This document shows positions 1-8,412 of a DNA stretch of 30,412 bases, one piece after another; position 1 is the stretch's first letter, and each line of letters starts with the position of its first letter. The notes below the pieces were generated by a model. The model was not told the DNA's origin, did not search any database, and was given only the letters and a program-made list of their open reading frames with translations. The DNA comes from a virus: positions 1-30,412 of the IMG/VR virus record IMGVR_UViG_3300005613_000289; one strand, 5' to 3'. The position numbers were made by a program, and so were the translations under genes.

Positions 1-1285
1 TATTTCCATCATTTCCAACTGTAATATCTTGCTGAAATCCATAAAAATTATCAACATCAGCTCTTGAAGTTCCATCAAGGGCTCTTATGTTACTAAATAA
101 TTGATAACCTATTGCATTATTTATGTGTGTACTATCTGAGCCTGTTGGTTGGCTATTTATATTATTAGAAATCCCCCTTATGTTAGTAGAATGTCCTTGA
201 GTTTTATTTACTAAAGCTGTTATTGGCGATATTAAAATCAAGCTATCATTATAGTCAGTAACTTTAATATCAATATCTTTAAAATTGAGTTTCCCTGCAT
301 TAATTCCTGTATTATTGTTTATAACTGTATTATGAAAAGTATTTCTAAATGTCTTGATTGCTAACAATTCATTATCAATATTTAATGTTAAATTTACGTC
401 ATTCAAAGTATCGTTAGCAGTAACATCTATATCAGTAAATGTTTGTCTTATTCTGCTTTCTGCTAGTTCTAAAGTATCAGTAATCTTAACATTATCTGTC
501 GATATTGTTGGACTTATAGTTGTTCCTGTTTTACTCCAATAAGATGATACACTGTCAGAAATATAAGTCTTAATAGCTTTCTCTGTAGGGACTGCTAGAT
601 CTGAATTGCCAGCAAAAGTACCATCCCTAGAAAACTCATTCATAAAATTAACTAGATCTATGCCTCCTCCATTTAAAACTATATCTCCTGTCTCTCCTTT
701 TAATTTAATAGTATTATCATGAGTACTAGATTTGTAGAGGTTTAATTCTACTGGTCTAGTAAAATTTAATGCATTATTCCCTAACTCTAATCCTGTCTGA
801 GTAAATGTGCATTGGCTCTGAAAGGCTCCAGAGATATAATCATATATGGTTAATCCTGCATCAGTTAGTATAATCCTATCTTTAAGTCCATCCCAGTCCT
901 GGAGCTGTATATTTGCTCCTGATATTAGGGTCTGAGCTGCTGCTCCAGATGAGGAGTATTGTAGAAAATTTCCTGCTGTCTTAGCAGCTGAGGTACCCAT
1001 GATTAGCTCTCCAGTTCCCTGCAGTCTTACAGAATCATTAGGATTAACTGGATACAAAGTGCCATTAAACCTCCCCCAGTATGATGAGGATGTAATAACA
1101 TAATTAGCTATAGAGTCTAGGGATATTCTCCTACTCTTATATGCAAATAAAGTATCCTTATCTATCATAAAATAGGATCCTCCTGAGTTTGTGGTCTCTG
1201 GTAACTCACTAATCCTCTTTTGGCTCTGTCCATATGATAACAGGCTAATGCTAATCAAAAGGAATACAAATACTAATTTTTTCAT
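1..1285 (-). CDS. Exported tail-fibre-like protein, 3' end outside window
   Basis: The frame is open from an ATG at 1285 to the left edge (428 codons, no stop), so the C-terminus is missing. The first 20 residues form a signal peptide: MKK, then a hydrophobic run (LVFVFLLISISLLS), ending YGQ, which fits cleavage by signal peptidase I in Bacteroidota. The rest is rich in Asn, Thr, Ser, Ile and Asp, with short beta-prone segments such as LELGNNALNFT and IVLNGGGIDLVNF and an AVPTEKAIKTYI segment typical of long fibre-like proteins. It lies 23 bp after the gpX-like gene, at the end of the tail module where fibres are usual. From its position I infer a fibre or a surface-exposed adhesin. A signal peptide is odd for a virion protein assembled in the cytoplasm. 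A C-terminal intramolecular chaperone domain would be expected to the left but cannot be seen. Confidence 0.75.
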   Translation of the reverse strand, partial: MKKLVFVFLLISISLLSYGQSQKRISELPETTNSGGSYFMIDKDTLFAYKSRRISLDSIANYVITSSSYWGRFNGTLYPVNPNDSVRLQGTGELIMGTSAAKTAGNFLQYSSSGAAAQTLISGANIQLQDWDGLKDRIILTDAGLTIYDYISGAFQSQCTFTQTGLELGNNALNFTRPVELNLYKSSTHDNTIKLKGETGDIVLNGGGIDLVNFMNEFSRDGTFAGNSDLAVPTEKAIKTYISDSVSSYWSKTGTTISPTISTDNVKITDTLELAESRIRQTFTDIDVTANDTLNDVNLTLNIDNELLAIKTFRNTFHNTVINNNTGINAGKLNFKDIDIKVTDYNDSLILISPITALVNKTQGHSTNIRGISNNINSQPTGSDSTHINNAIGYQLFSNIRALDGTSRADVDNFYGFQQDITVGNDGN

Positions 1286-1308
1286 ATTACAAATTTAATA
1301 AATTTTTT

Positions 1309-1614
1309 CTAAATATCTACTATTATAAAATCTCCTCCATCAGTAACCACATAGTCTCCATCCTGAGTAGCTAATACAAATCCTGCATATGCCTGACCAT
1401 TACTATACTTAATGTCCTCAGTATCTCTCTTTTGGTTAATTTTTCTTATCCCTATAGTATCATCATAAATAATCTCCTGACCTACATAGATCTCGCTATC
1501 ATACCTTAAAGTAGGATTATGAGATAATAGATCATCCATATACTCTATCCCTCCATATGCCTGGAGGCACATATCGAAAATGCTTTGATTATTTTTAGAT
1601 ATTATAGTAGTCAT
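1309..1614 (-). CDS. Tail protein X-like / LysM-like baseplate protein
   Basis: This is a 101-residue protein. Its first half reads as a LysM-like fold of the phage tail protein X kind: SIFDMCLQAYGG (about residues 11-22), then a helix, LLSHNPTLR, and VGQEIIYDD (about 44-52). That is the pattern of an entry helix, an 'xNP.L' loop and a 'G..I' strand. Proteins of this family sit at the baseplate hub and help join the spike complex to the tail. The second half (VLATQDGDYVVTDGGDFIIVDI) is a short repetitive beta segment of unknown role. The start codon overlaps the stop of the gp25-like gene by one base (TAATG), so the two are translationally coupled. The family call rests on motif resemblance and position. 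Confidence 0.6.
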   Translation of the reverse strand: MTTIISKNNQSIFDMCLQAYGGIEYMDDLLSHNPTLRYDSEIYVGQEIIYDDTIGIRKINQKRDTEDIKYSNGQAYAGFVLATQDGDYVVTDGGDFIIVDI

Positions 1615-1955
1615 TATATCAGGCTTTTAGTATTGTCAGTAACTTTCTCAGCTGATTGAATATATATATTTTTGATCTCTAGATCATCAGTTATAATCTG
1701 CATCTCCTTAACGCTATAACCATCCTTTCCAGTCTCTACTCTAATTTTCTGCTCTAACTGTCTAACATCCTGAGGAGAGTCTAAATCATTAATTATATCT
1801 ACTCCCAGAGTAGGGTTTTTTCGAAAATTTCCTTTTGATGCATTTAATATAGCAGCTAGATGCTGCTCAGGAGCATCCCCTAACTTAAAATCTCCATCCT
1901 TAAACTGGATAACCCCATTAGAATTTAACTGCATGTCTCCCTCTTGTACTGGCAT
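1614..1955 (-). CDS. Baseplate wedge protein, gp25/Mu gp46-like
   Basis: The product has 113 residues, close to the usual length of T4 gp25-like and Mu gp46-like wedge proteins. The family pattern is visible: a strand-rich N-terminus ending KLGDAPEQHLAAIL (about residues 25-38), then KGNFRKNPTLGVDI, in which a small-residue/Pro/Gly loop precedes a conserved acidic residue, then a helix QDVRQLEQKIRVET and a terminal strand. Such proteins form part of the wedge around the hub and connect to the J-like protein and the sheath. It follows the spike gene by 5 bp and is coupled to the gpX-like gene. The J-like partner, which usually follows directly, is instead encoded far away at 17328-18158. Confidence 0.75.
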   Translation of the reverse strand: MPVQEGDMQLNSNGVIQFKDGDFKLGDAPEQHLAAILNASKGNFRKNPTLGVDIINDLDSPQDVRQLEQKIRVETGKDGYSVKEMQIITDDLEIKNIYIQSAEKVTDNTKSLI

Positions 1956-1960
1956 AATAT

Positions 1961-2503
1961 TTAATGTTTAAATAAAGGGTTTTCTAAATTTGCTTTCACT
2001 GTAGGAGTCAAAGGAGATAAAAACAGAGCTGTAGCTGCTGTCTTTAAAGCTAATCCTCCATCACTTGGGACCACTACCCAGGTCTTTAATAAGTTTGTTA
2101 TTTTATTTACCTCAGACTCCAAATTATTTAATTTTGTAACTAGATCATTAACTTTAACCATCCCATCATTAAAACCTCCCCTAAATATTATCTCATCTAC
2201 CTCTGATGTAATAGAGATAAATGCATTATTAGGTCCAGTAAAGGTAATAATAACTATACTATTAACCTGAGGTTTTATATATAATCCTGCTGTTTGTTGT
2301 ACTTGCTGGATTTTAACATCAGTTAAATTAGGCTCATCATCAAAAAAAGAGACCTCACATAATGCAGTAGCATCATCTACACTAACTATCTTAGCTACTT
2401 TAGAGTATAGCTCCATATCCTTTAATGAGAATTTTAATAGGAGCTGGAATGCCTCTAATAATCCTTTTGTCTCATCTGTTTTCCTAGTCTCCTGCTTAGC
2501 CAT
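1961..2503 (-). CDS. Baseplate spike protein, Mu gp45-like
   Basis: The 180-residue product has the expected layout of a gp45/gpV-type central spike. An OB-fold-like N-terminus (SKVAKIVSVDDATALCEVSF, about residues 35-54) is followed by KIQQVQQTAGLYIKPQVNS and IVIITFTGPNNAFISI, the strands found near the spike base. After a Gly-rich FRGGFNDG segment comes a short coiled region (VNDLVTKLNNLESEVNKI) and a C-terminal tip. The tip ends NPLFKH; I do not see the HxH iron-binding motif known from P2 and Mu spikes. I chose the ATG at 2503, which overlaps the hub stop as TGATG; a TTG one codon upstream is less likely. The neighbours, hub before and gp25-like wedge after, match Mu gene order. Confidence 0.7.
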   Translation of the reverse strand: MAKQETRKTDETKGLLEAFQLLLKFSLKDMELYSKVAKIVSVDDATALCEVSFFDDEPNLTDVKIQQVQQTAGLYIKPQVNSIVIITFTGPNNAFISITSEVDEIIFRGGFNDGMVKVNDLVTKLNNLESEVNKITNLLKTWVVVPSDGGLALKTAATALFLSPLTPTVKANLENPLFKH

Positions 2504-3543
2504 CAAATAGATACTTTTATCCCTAATTCTAAACTTTGTCTATATCCTCCATCTACATCTAGAGAGGTTATAACTCCTACACATTTATAATTATCATTTA
2601 TCTCAGGTCTGGTATTATCAATTAATTTAATATTATCTCCATGCTGTACTCTAGGCTCCCCATAGATAACTACATTACCATTAACTCCAGTAAATGAAAT
2701 AGATTGTAATTTTCTCCTAACAGCATCCTCTAGAGTAGCCTTATCTATCTGATCATTCTCTCCTAGATCGATATTACCAGTTATGGATCCACTAGGTTTA
2801 GTATCAGATACTACTATCTCATTTCCTTTCCCATATGTAGCATATACTATAATTTTTTCTCCAGATCTTTGCTGGGATACTCCTTTAACTATGGTCTGAT
2901 CAGCTGTAGCCTCTTTAAAATTAATAGAGCTTTCTCCTACAGGGACATTTCCCTGGAAATCTGCTGTTATTAGTTTCTCTGTACCTAAATTCTCATTTAG
3001 TCCTCCTCCTACTATCAAAACTCCATTTCTAAAGTATGAATATAGGCTAAATTTATCTCTCATTAAATTGAGAATATCAAATAAGCTAGCATCTTTTAAT
3101 ATTTTAATATCTCCTATACCAGCATCAAAGATTCTTTTTTCTCCTGTAAATATCTGATTAAATAACTCTGTAGTTGTAGTATTTCTAAGGAGGATAGATT
3201 TGTCTATAGTGGTCCTCTTATATAAATAGGCCTCATCCTCACATATTATAGTAGCTGTCTGATCAGGTATGATCTCAGAGATGTATCCCTCAAATATTGT
3301 CTCCTTATTAGGATAGTATCCCATCTCAATAGCAATAGGATCTCCCTGTTTAAAAGTATCACTTATTTTTAGACCTAATCCTGGGATCTGGTTTACTATC
3401 TGGAGAGTAGCTCTATCTGTAAATTCATTTCTCCTACTTTCTATTAATATGCTAGATGCTAACCCTAGTAAACTAGCTTTATTGAATATTAGACTAGATA
3501 CTGAGTTATCATTTACTATTATATTAGAGAAAGGTCTTAACAT
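2503..3543 (-). CDS. Baseplate hub protein, Mu gp44 / late-control D-like
   Basis: At 346 residues it is close to Mu gp44 and the late-control gpD family, which form the trimeric hub that holds the spike. The sequence is beta-rich, with typical hub signatures: LQIVNQIPGLGLKISDTFKQ and GDPIAIEMGYYPNKETIFEG near residues 45-90 (first barrel, with the Y-N-x-x-x-x-F-x-G turn), then ISEIIPDQTATIICED, and an RRKLQSISFTGVNGNVVIYG segment near 280-300. A late PRVQHGDNIKLID loop resembles the second barrel. It lies between the tape measure gene and the spike gene, the usual position. No peptidoglycan-degrading domain is visible in it. Confidence 0.75.
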   Translation of the reverse strand: MLRPFSNIIVNDNSVSSLIFNKASLLGLASSILIESRRNEFTDRATLQIVNQIPGLGLKISDTFKQGDPIAIEMGYYPNKETIFEGYISEIIPDQTATIICEDEAYLYKRTTIDKSILLRNTTTTELFNQIFTGEKRIFDAGIGDIKILKDASLFDILNLMRDKFSLYSYFRNGVLIVGGGLNENLGTEKLITADFQGNVPVGESSINFKEATADQTIVKGVSQQRSGEKIIVYATYGKGNEIVVSDTKPSGSITGNIDLGENDQIDKATLEDAVRRKLQSISFTGVNGNVVIYGEPRVQHGDNIKLIDNTRPEINDNYKCVGVITSLDVDGGYRQSLELGIKVSI

Positions 3544-3545
3544 TT

Positions 3546-5201
3546 CTAGCTAGTTACCTGTACATCTGCTAAAGCTCCTAATAGAGCCTGGCTAATCTGT
3601 TTTCCTATATTCTCAGCACTCTCCTTAACTGAGTTAAGAGTCATTTCTTTAACTCCTGTTAGTTGCTGTATATTAATATTAAATTGTTTAATGCCTCCTG
3701 ACTGTACTACATTCTCTCCCACTTCTTTAGCTACATTAGGATCTACTGATGTAACTGGAGGGACTAATCCTGATACTATACCATCCTCAGCTACAGCCTC
3801 CTCATCAGACAGCATCCATATTTTAGCTAACTCTACAGCATTTTTAGCAGCTTTTAGCTTTCTTATTTTGCTCTGTTTATCATATAGGATCTCCTGCTGT
3901 AAAACTTGTTTTTCCAGAGCTTTTATCTGCTTGCTAGCCTCAGTCTCTAGAGTTTGGCTCATTCTTTTTTGAGCTCCCTCCCAGTCTCCCTGGAATGCTA
4001 ACTCAAATGACTCCCCTAACCTAACAAACCAGGCCTTAATTTTTTGTCCTATATTTTTAATCCCTAACCAGAGTAACTCAAATCCATTTTTTATCCTTTG
4101 CCACTGCATTTTAAGATTTTCCACAAAACCCTCCCAGCCTAATTTCATAAACTGGACAATAATATCCCATGTTTTTCCTAAATCTTTCCAGTTATCTTTA
4201 ACCCAGATAATAGCAGCTACTAGAGCAGCTATAGCTATTATAATTAAAGCAATAGGATTAGCACTCATAACAGCATTTAAAACAGCCTGGACAGCTGTCC
4301 AGACCTTTATAGCTATTATAATGGTCCCTATAACTGCTACTACAGTAGCTATAGTAGTTACTAGCTTAGAAAATGTCTCCTCATTTCTATCTACCCAGTC
4401 TGCCATAGCTCCAAAAATCCTAGATAACTTACTAACCATAGGGAGCAGAGCCTTTCCTATTTTCTCCTGTATATCTCCAAATCTATTAGAGAGCTGTTTT
4501 AATCCTCCAGCTCCTGCATCAGCAGCAGCCTTAGCAGATCCTCCATACTGAGTCTCTAGCTCACTTAATATCATAGACTGAGCCTCTGCTAAATTTCCAG
4601 TTTGAGCTAATTGTTTAATTACTGCTTTTTGCTCATCAGAAAACTGGATCCCAGCTTTACCTAATGCTCCTAGATTAGCTACAGGATCATTCATAGCCTT
4701 ACCTAGCATAATAGATGTACTCCTCAAACTCTCAGCACTAGCCTCAGCTCCATATAGTCTGCTAGTTACATCTAGAGCAGACTGCTGAATCCTATCAAAC
4801 TCTCCACCAGCTATATTAGTAAAAGTCAGTATTTGAGCAGTTACTCCCTGTAATATATCCTCATCAGAAAATAAAGAATTTTTTTGGAAATCACTAGCCA
4901 TCTTAGTAAGCTCCTCGAATGTTTTACCTGATACATTCTGAGTAGTTTGCAGACCCTGCCTAACTTGTGCCATAGCCTGCTCCTGGATATTAAATGCTCC
5001 TATAGTCTTTTTAACAAACATAGAGATCCCTGTAATAGCTATCCCTACTCCTAGATTAGAAATTCTTTTACTCATACCTACTACAGCAGAATTAACTCTG
5101 CTTATAGTAGCTCTCATTCTTTTTAATGCTCCTCTCATCCTTTTGATAGTAGGAGACATTTTGTCTACTAATCTTACTACATATGTAACTACATTAGCCA
5201 T
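3546..5201 (-). CDS. Tape measure protein
   Basis: This 551-residue protein sets tail length and is the longest complete gene in the window. Residues 1-55 are basic and amphipathic. A helical region (60-260) includes TLETEAS-like and Ala/Gln-rich stretches and the segment LSNRFGDIQEKIGKALLPM common in Mu-type and TP901-type tape measures. Two hydrophobic segments follow (about 285-303 and 315-337, VVAVIGTIIIAIKVW and ANPIALIIIAIAALVAAIIW), then a WKD/W-repeat region and a coiled coil. By the usual rule of about 1.5 angstrom per residue the tail would be near 80 nm, which is an inference. It follows the chaperone frameshift gene and one small gene, as in many contractile phages. Confidence 0.9.
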   Translation of the reverse strand: MANVVTYVVRLVDKMSPTIKRMRGALKRMRATISRVNSAVVGMSKRISNLGVGIAITGISMFVKKTIGAFNIQEQAMAQVRQGLQTTQNVSGKTFEELTKMASDFQKNSLFSDEDILQGVTAQILTFTNIAGGEFDRIQQSALDVTSRLYGAEASAESLRSTSIMLGKAMNDPVANLGALGKAGIQFSDEQKAVIKQLAQTGNLAEAQSMILSELETQYGGSAKAAADAGAGGLKQLSNRFGDIQEKIGKALLPMVSKLSRIFGAMADWVDRNEETFSKLVTTIATVVAVIGTIIIAIKVWTAVQAVLNAVMSANPIALIIIAIAALVAAIIWVKDNWKDLGKTWDIIVQFMKLGWEGFVENLKMQWQRIKNGFELLWLGIKNIGQKIKAWFVRLGESFELAFQGDWEGAQKRMSQTLETEASKQIKALEKQVLQQEILYDKQSKIRKLKAAKNAVELAKIWMLSDEEAVAEDGIVSGLVPPVTSVDPNVAKEVGENVVQSGGIKQFNINIQQLTGVKEMTLNSVKESAENIGKQISQALLGALADVQVTS

Positions 5202-5203
5202 AT

Positions 5204-5458
5204 TTAATTAACTGCAATAATTAAAGGGAATTCCTTTTTTAAAGTCTCTATAGCTTTCTCAGTTATTTTATCATCAGTGCTATTATTTTTAACAAATAAA
5301 GCATTATCAGAATTATAAGGATTTTTATCTAGCATGATCTCAGGATCTACTAAATTAGTTAATTTTCCTTTCTCACTAATTGAGTAATGATTTTTAGATC
5401 CATCTGGACCTAGATTAGAATTAATGAAAATCTGATTAATATATCTCTTATTTTTCAT
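5204..5458 (-). CDS. Small protein between tail chaperone and tape measure
   Basis: The product is an 84-residue soluble protein that I do not recognise. I start it at the ATG at 5458 (MKNKRYINQIF); a TTG two codons upstream is possible but would be only 7 bp from the stop of the frameshift product at 5471. The sequence is Asn/Lys-rich with an acidic middle and a C-terminal helix (EKAIETLKKEFPL). It has no signal peptide or membrane segment. Its stop lies 2 bp before the tape measure start, so it is probably co-translated with it. A role in tail assembly is inferred from position only. Short genes at this place are often poorly conserved. Confidence 0.6.
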   Translation of the reverse strand: MKNKRYINQIFINSNLGPDGSKNHYSISEKGKLTNLVDPEIMLDKNPYNSDNALFVKNNSTDDKITEKAIETLKKEFPLIIAVN

Positions 5459-5470
5459 AAACAAATATTT

Positions 5471-6084
5471 TTAAAACATTTTCTTTAAGGCCTTTACAAC
5501 TGCATTTTCAGCTATTGTCTCCTGTATTAAATAAAAACGCTGAATAGCCTTTACATCTGCAGACCAGTCAGCGAAATCCTTTTTTATATCTCCACTATTA
5601 TAATCATCCTCCCCCTTTCTAAAGTGGAATAATATTAAATCATCATAAGACTCTACAGGCTCATCATCCAGCTTAATATCTAATTTTTTTTTAGCTCTCC
5701 AGCTTCAAACTGGGTAACAATCTCAGCAAGTGCTAAAGATGCTATAGCTTTATAAATTATATTTTTTCTAATCTGCTCATCTCCACTAACCCAGCCATAT
5801 TCTAGGACATGCTCTCCAGCTCCCATTAAATTTAGCTCTATCTTATTCTTAGCTCCTAAAATAGTCATTTTACTATATGCTCTTTTTAGGATTTGGAAAG
5901 TAGGTTTAACTACACATTGAATAGATTTAATAACCTTAACCTCCAGGATGGGATCTCCCTCCTCATCTGTCTCAGGTTTTTTATTCTTACCTAGTTTTGG
6001 AATTCTTTCTATTTCTGTAGGTACAATTACAGTATAAGTACCATCAGACTCATTAATCTGAGCCTTTTTGTCGATTTTCTCCAT
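5471..6084 (-). CDS. Tail assembly chaperone, -1 frameshifted long form
   Basis: If the ribosome slips back one base on the A9 run (5684-5692 on the plus strand as T), translation leaves the 0 frame after Lys133 and enters a frame that stays open for 71 codons, ending at a TAA at 5471-5473. The extension begins KLDIKLDDEPVESYDD and continues with plausible protein sequence (FRKGEDDYNS, DFADWSADVKAIQRFYLIQE, NAVVKALKKMF). The total is about 204 residues. Without the slip, 216 bp between the chaperone and the next gene would be empty in an otherwise tightly packed operon. This is the G/GT arrangement known from lambda and many other tailed phages. I infer it from sequence; protein evidence is not available. 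Confidence 0.85.
5680..6084 (-). CDS. Tail assembly chaperone, unshifted form
   Basis: This 134-residue form is made when ribosomes do not slip. The protein starts with an acidic/basic mix, then carries repeated short strands around residues 18-55 (TYTVIVPTEIERIP and LEVKVIKSIQCVVKP) and helices towards the end (IYKAIASLALAEIVTQFEAGELKKN). This helical ending just before a run of nine A residues (minus strand) is what is seen in gpG-like proteins of lambda and gp41-like proteins of Mu. Such chaperones coat the tape measure before the tube polymerises. It lies 25 bp after the tube gene and upstream of the tape measure, the canonical place. The identification comes from position and the shift site, not from strong sequence similarity. 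Confidence 0.8.
   Translation of the reverse strand: MEKIDKKAQINESDGTYTVIVPTEIERIPKLGKNKKPETDEEGDPILEVKVIKSIQCVVKPTFQILKRAYSKMTILGAKNKIELNLMGAGEHVLEYGWVSGDEQIRKNIIYKAIASLALAEIVTQFEAGELKKN
5684..5692 (-). promoter_or_regulatory. Slippery run for -1 frameshifting
   Basis: Nine consecutive A residues on the minus strand are read in the 0 frame as CTA AAA AAA AAT TAG. The phase fits the A AAA AAA heptamer of -1 slippery sites, and the 0-frame stop TAG follows immediately, which usually raises efficiency. I did not identify a clear downstream stem-loop or an upstream Shine-Dalgarno stimulator. Confidence 0.8.
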
Positions 6085-6109
6085 TGTGTTGTGATTTAAA
6101 GGTTTATAT

Positions 6110-6541
6110 TTAATCTAATATCTGGATTATTCCAGCTACTATATCATAAGTCATTACTATCTCATCATCTCCCTGAGCAGTAGATACTCCATCATTTTTA
6201 AACTCTAGAGCTGTTACATTAACTCTAATAATATTACCATTATCATCATCAAAAGTAACTACTAAAACTCCTGGAGGGACATCAGTCATATCTCCTACTG
6301 GAGCAAATGCTTTCTGCAAAATATTTCTAGTTTCTATGTCTAGATCCATTGATCCAGTAACATCCTTAACTCCTCTACCTCTACCTACAGCATAGACTCC
6401 AGCTCCAAACTTGTTATTTTTTTCCTGTTCTACTTTGATGTCTATAGCTCTAATTCCAGGTAATTCTACTCCATTAAAAGTAAATTTTCCATCTGAGAAA
6501 CTGTAGCCTATTAAGTTAAATGGTGTATTTCTGTATGACAT
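6110..6541 (-). CDS. Tail tube protein
   Basis: The product has 143 residues, similar in size to contractile-tail tube proteins (Mu gpM is 118). Tube-like features are: FTFNGVELPGIRAIDIKVEQ (about residues 19-38), which makes the first strands; a Gly-rich loop (GAGVYAVGRGRGVKDVTGS, about 46-64) followed by MDLDIETRNIL, matching the 'G..d.tGs..l' inner strand; and a closing pair (VNVTALEFKNDG and DEIVMTYDIVAG). These proteins stack as hexameric rings inside the sheath. The gene is directly after the sheath gene (13 bp) and before the chaperone, the order of nearly all contractile phages. The start ATG is unambiguous. Confidence 0.85.
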   Translation of the reverse strand: MSYRNTPFNLIGYSFSDGKFTFNGVELPGIRAIDIKVEQEKNNKFGAGVYAVGRGRGVKDVTGSMDLDIETRNILQKAFAPVGDMTDVPPGVLVVTFDDDNGNIIRVNVTALEFKNDGVSTAQGDDEIVMTYDIVAGIIQILD

Positions 6542-6554
6542 ATCTTTATCCTCC

Positions 6555-7760
6555 CTATGCTATTGCAGGATTTCTCAATCCTATTTTAATACTAATTGTT
6601 TTAGATGATCCTACAGGGACCAAACCTATAATTATTTCTATTTTTTCGGTAGATATTACATTCTGAGCTGGATCTATAGTTATAGCATCTATCTGCAGTC
6701 TCCCTGTTCTACCATCTACACTAAGCTCCACATTATTTCCAGATTTGCCTCCTATCATATTATCCTGTATAGCATTATAAGCTACAGCTCTTAGATACTC
6801 AATAGTATCAGGAGTTAATTTTCCAGTAGTAGCATCTACATAAGCTGGTCTATCAACACTAGGGAGAGTAGCATCATATACTAAAACAGAGGCCTTATCT
6901 ATAACTCTACCATAATTTAAGATTTTAAAATCATTAGTAGATAATGTAGATGATCTACCATCACTCATATAAGTACCAGTAGATCTAGGGTATTTTCTAG
7001 GGATATTAATCCCTATAGCTGCTTTAGCATCTATCTGAGTTTGAGTATAATTTTTAATGGATGTACCTACTACATCTACAAAAGCATAATCACTCCAGTT
7101 AAGGCCTGATATATCTCCTGTCTGGACCCAACTAGGTTTTTGATGTACTGGTCTCCCAGCATATAAACCTAACCATGTACCAGTAGCTCCACATTGTCCA
7201 GAGTTACCAGTATGAACAGCTAGAGCTAATGATCCTACAGTTATATCCTGTACACAATCATATAAAACTCTATCAGCTCCATCAGTAGCAGTAGATGGAT
7301 CTATAGTAGATAATGTTCCAGAAAAAACTACTCTAACTGGGAGAGCTGCATCATCAAACATAGCCTTAGCTTTAGTTTGTAGAGCATCTATCTGAGTAAC
7401 TCCTACTACAGTAACTGCACTATTATATCCTATTAATCTGATATTATCATTAAAATCTGTTATAGCTGATAATTTAGCTGCAGAGAATACATCTGTAGTA
7501 AGCATAATAAATAATAGAGCATCAGGAGCTAATCTAAAAAACTCATTAGCATGATACCAGATATGTTTACAATCTATAAGGCCTGTCTCCTCTACTCCTA
7601 AAGCCTCAAGAGCCTGCATATTAGCTACCTCTTTAACTGCATTATCTACCCATCCTACAGGTAAAACTCCTACCTCAATTATTAATCCAGTATATTTATC
7701 TGTATTTTCAGAGGTTAAACCTAATCCTCCGTTTTGAATTTCTATAGTTACCTCACCCAT
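6555..7760 (-). CDS. Contractile tail sheath protein (DUF2586-like)
   Basis: At 401 residues this is the sheath that contracts to drive the tube through the host envelope. The N-terminus (EIQNGGLGLTSENTDKYTG) and the segment HIWYHANEFFRLAPDALLFIM (about 66-86) fit the DUF2586 sheath family found in Bacteroidota phages. The C-terminal part has the typical sheath ending: GRVIDKASVLVYDATLPSVD, IEYLRAVAYNAIQDNMI and terminal strands (TEKIEIIIGLVPVG, KTISIKIGLRNP) that interlock with neighbouring subunits. Its presence, followed by the tube gene, shows a myovirus-type tail. It lies 40 bp after the coiled-coil gene in the same operon. Confidence 0.85.
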   Translation of the reverse strand: MGEVTIEIQNGGLGLTSENTDKYTGLIIEVGVLPVGWVDNAVKEVANMQALEALGVEETGLIDCKHIWYHANEFFRLAPDALLFIMLTTDVFSAAKLSAITDFNDNIRLIGYNSAVTVVGVTQIDALQTKAKAMFDDAALPVRVVFSGTLSTIDPSTATDGADRVLYDCVQDITVGSLALAVHTGNSGQCGATGTWLGLYAGRPVHQKPSWVQTGDISGLNWSDYAFVDVVGTSIKNYTQTQIDAKAAIGINIPRKYPRSTGTYMSDGRSSTLSTNDFKILNYGRVIDKASVLVYDATLPSVDRPAYVDATTGKLTPDTIEYLRAVAYNAIQDNMIGGKSGNNVELSVDGRTGRLQIDAITIDPAQNVISTEKIEIIIGLVPVGSSKTISIKIGLRNPAIA

Positions 7761-7800
7761 TGGAATATTATTTTAGTGTTTTTATTGTGCTAATATACTA

Positions 7801-8358
7801 CTATACTTTTTTAGCTGCTTTTAATTCAGCTGTTAGATCTGTTACTTTAACTGTTAGATCTGTTTTAGCAGCATCTAGATCAGCTATCTGAGCATCAGCC
7901 TGCTCTAATTTTTTCTTTAGGCCATCTAGATCAGCATTAGCTACCTTTAGATCATCCTGAGCAGCTTTTAGCTTAGCCTGTAGATCTTCTATAGTTTCTT
8001 TAGTAGCAGCTGCCTGATCTTTGATAAACTGATCTTTCTCAGCTAATTTACTTTCTAATTTAGCTACTTTTGGATCATTATCAGAAAGTCCCTTAAAAAT
8101 AGATTTAGTGCTATCTCCTTTCTCTACTCCCTCTAGAGCCTTAGCTCTATTAACTACAAATAAATTTTCTATTTTGTTTTTTTCCTGCTGGAAAAATGCC
8201 TCTGATAGATCTGAGAATATTTGTATTTTTCCATTGATTTCCAAAACAGCTACTTTATCTATAACTAATCTATCACAGATATTAACAATTTTTTTGCATA
8301 CGCCTGCAGGAATATCTAAAGAAACTTTACCATTACCTATTATACCCTCAATTTTCAT
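7801..8358 (-). CDS. Coiled-coil protein of the head-tail module
   Basis: I do not recognise a family. The 185-residue product has two parts. Residues 1-60 form a compact basic domain (KVSLDIPAGVCKKIVNICDRL, then VAVLEINGKIQIFSD). From about residue 95 to the end it is an almost continuous heptad-like helix rich in Lys, Ala, Asp and Leu (for example EDLQAKLKAAQDDLKVANAD). The gene sits between the capsid cassette and the sheath gene. In that position a head-completion, decoration or assembly-chaperone role is possible. A hairpin terminator candidate (8413-8438) separates it from the upstream capsid pair, so its level may be lower than that of the capsid protein. Confidence 0.7.
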   Translation of the reverse strand: MKIEGIIGNGKVSLDIPAGVCKKIVNICDRLVIDKVAVLEINGKIQIFSDLSEAFFQQEKNKIENLFVVNRAKALEGVEKGDSTKSIFKGLSDNDPKVAKLESKLAEKDQFIKDQAAATKETIEDLQAKLKAAQDDLKVANADLDGLKKKLEQADAQIADLDAAKTDLTVKVTDLTAELKAAKKV

Positions 8359-8412
8359 AATATTATATTTTGTATTGTTATTATTAAATTATTAACTTTC
8401 TACTACCCAAAA

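Noticed and set aside
354-542. Plus-strand ORFs inside the structural genes (for example 354-542, 3691-3972, 4321-4551, 8108-8395, 10657-10983, 12711-12989, 14147-14371)
   Set aside because: They are shadows of well-supported minus-strand genes, with no promoter, no domain and low-complexity products.
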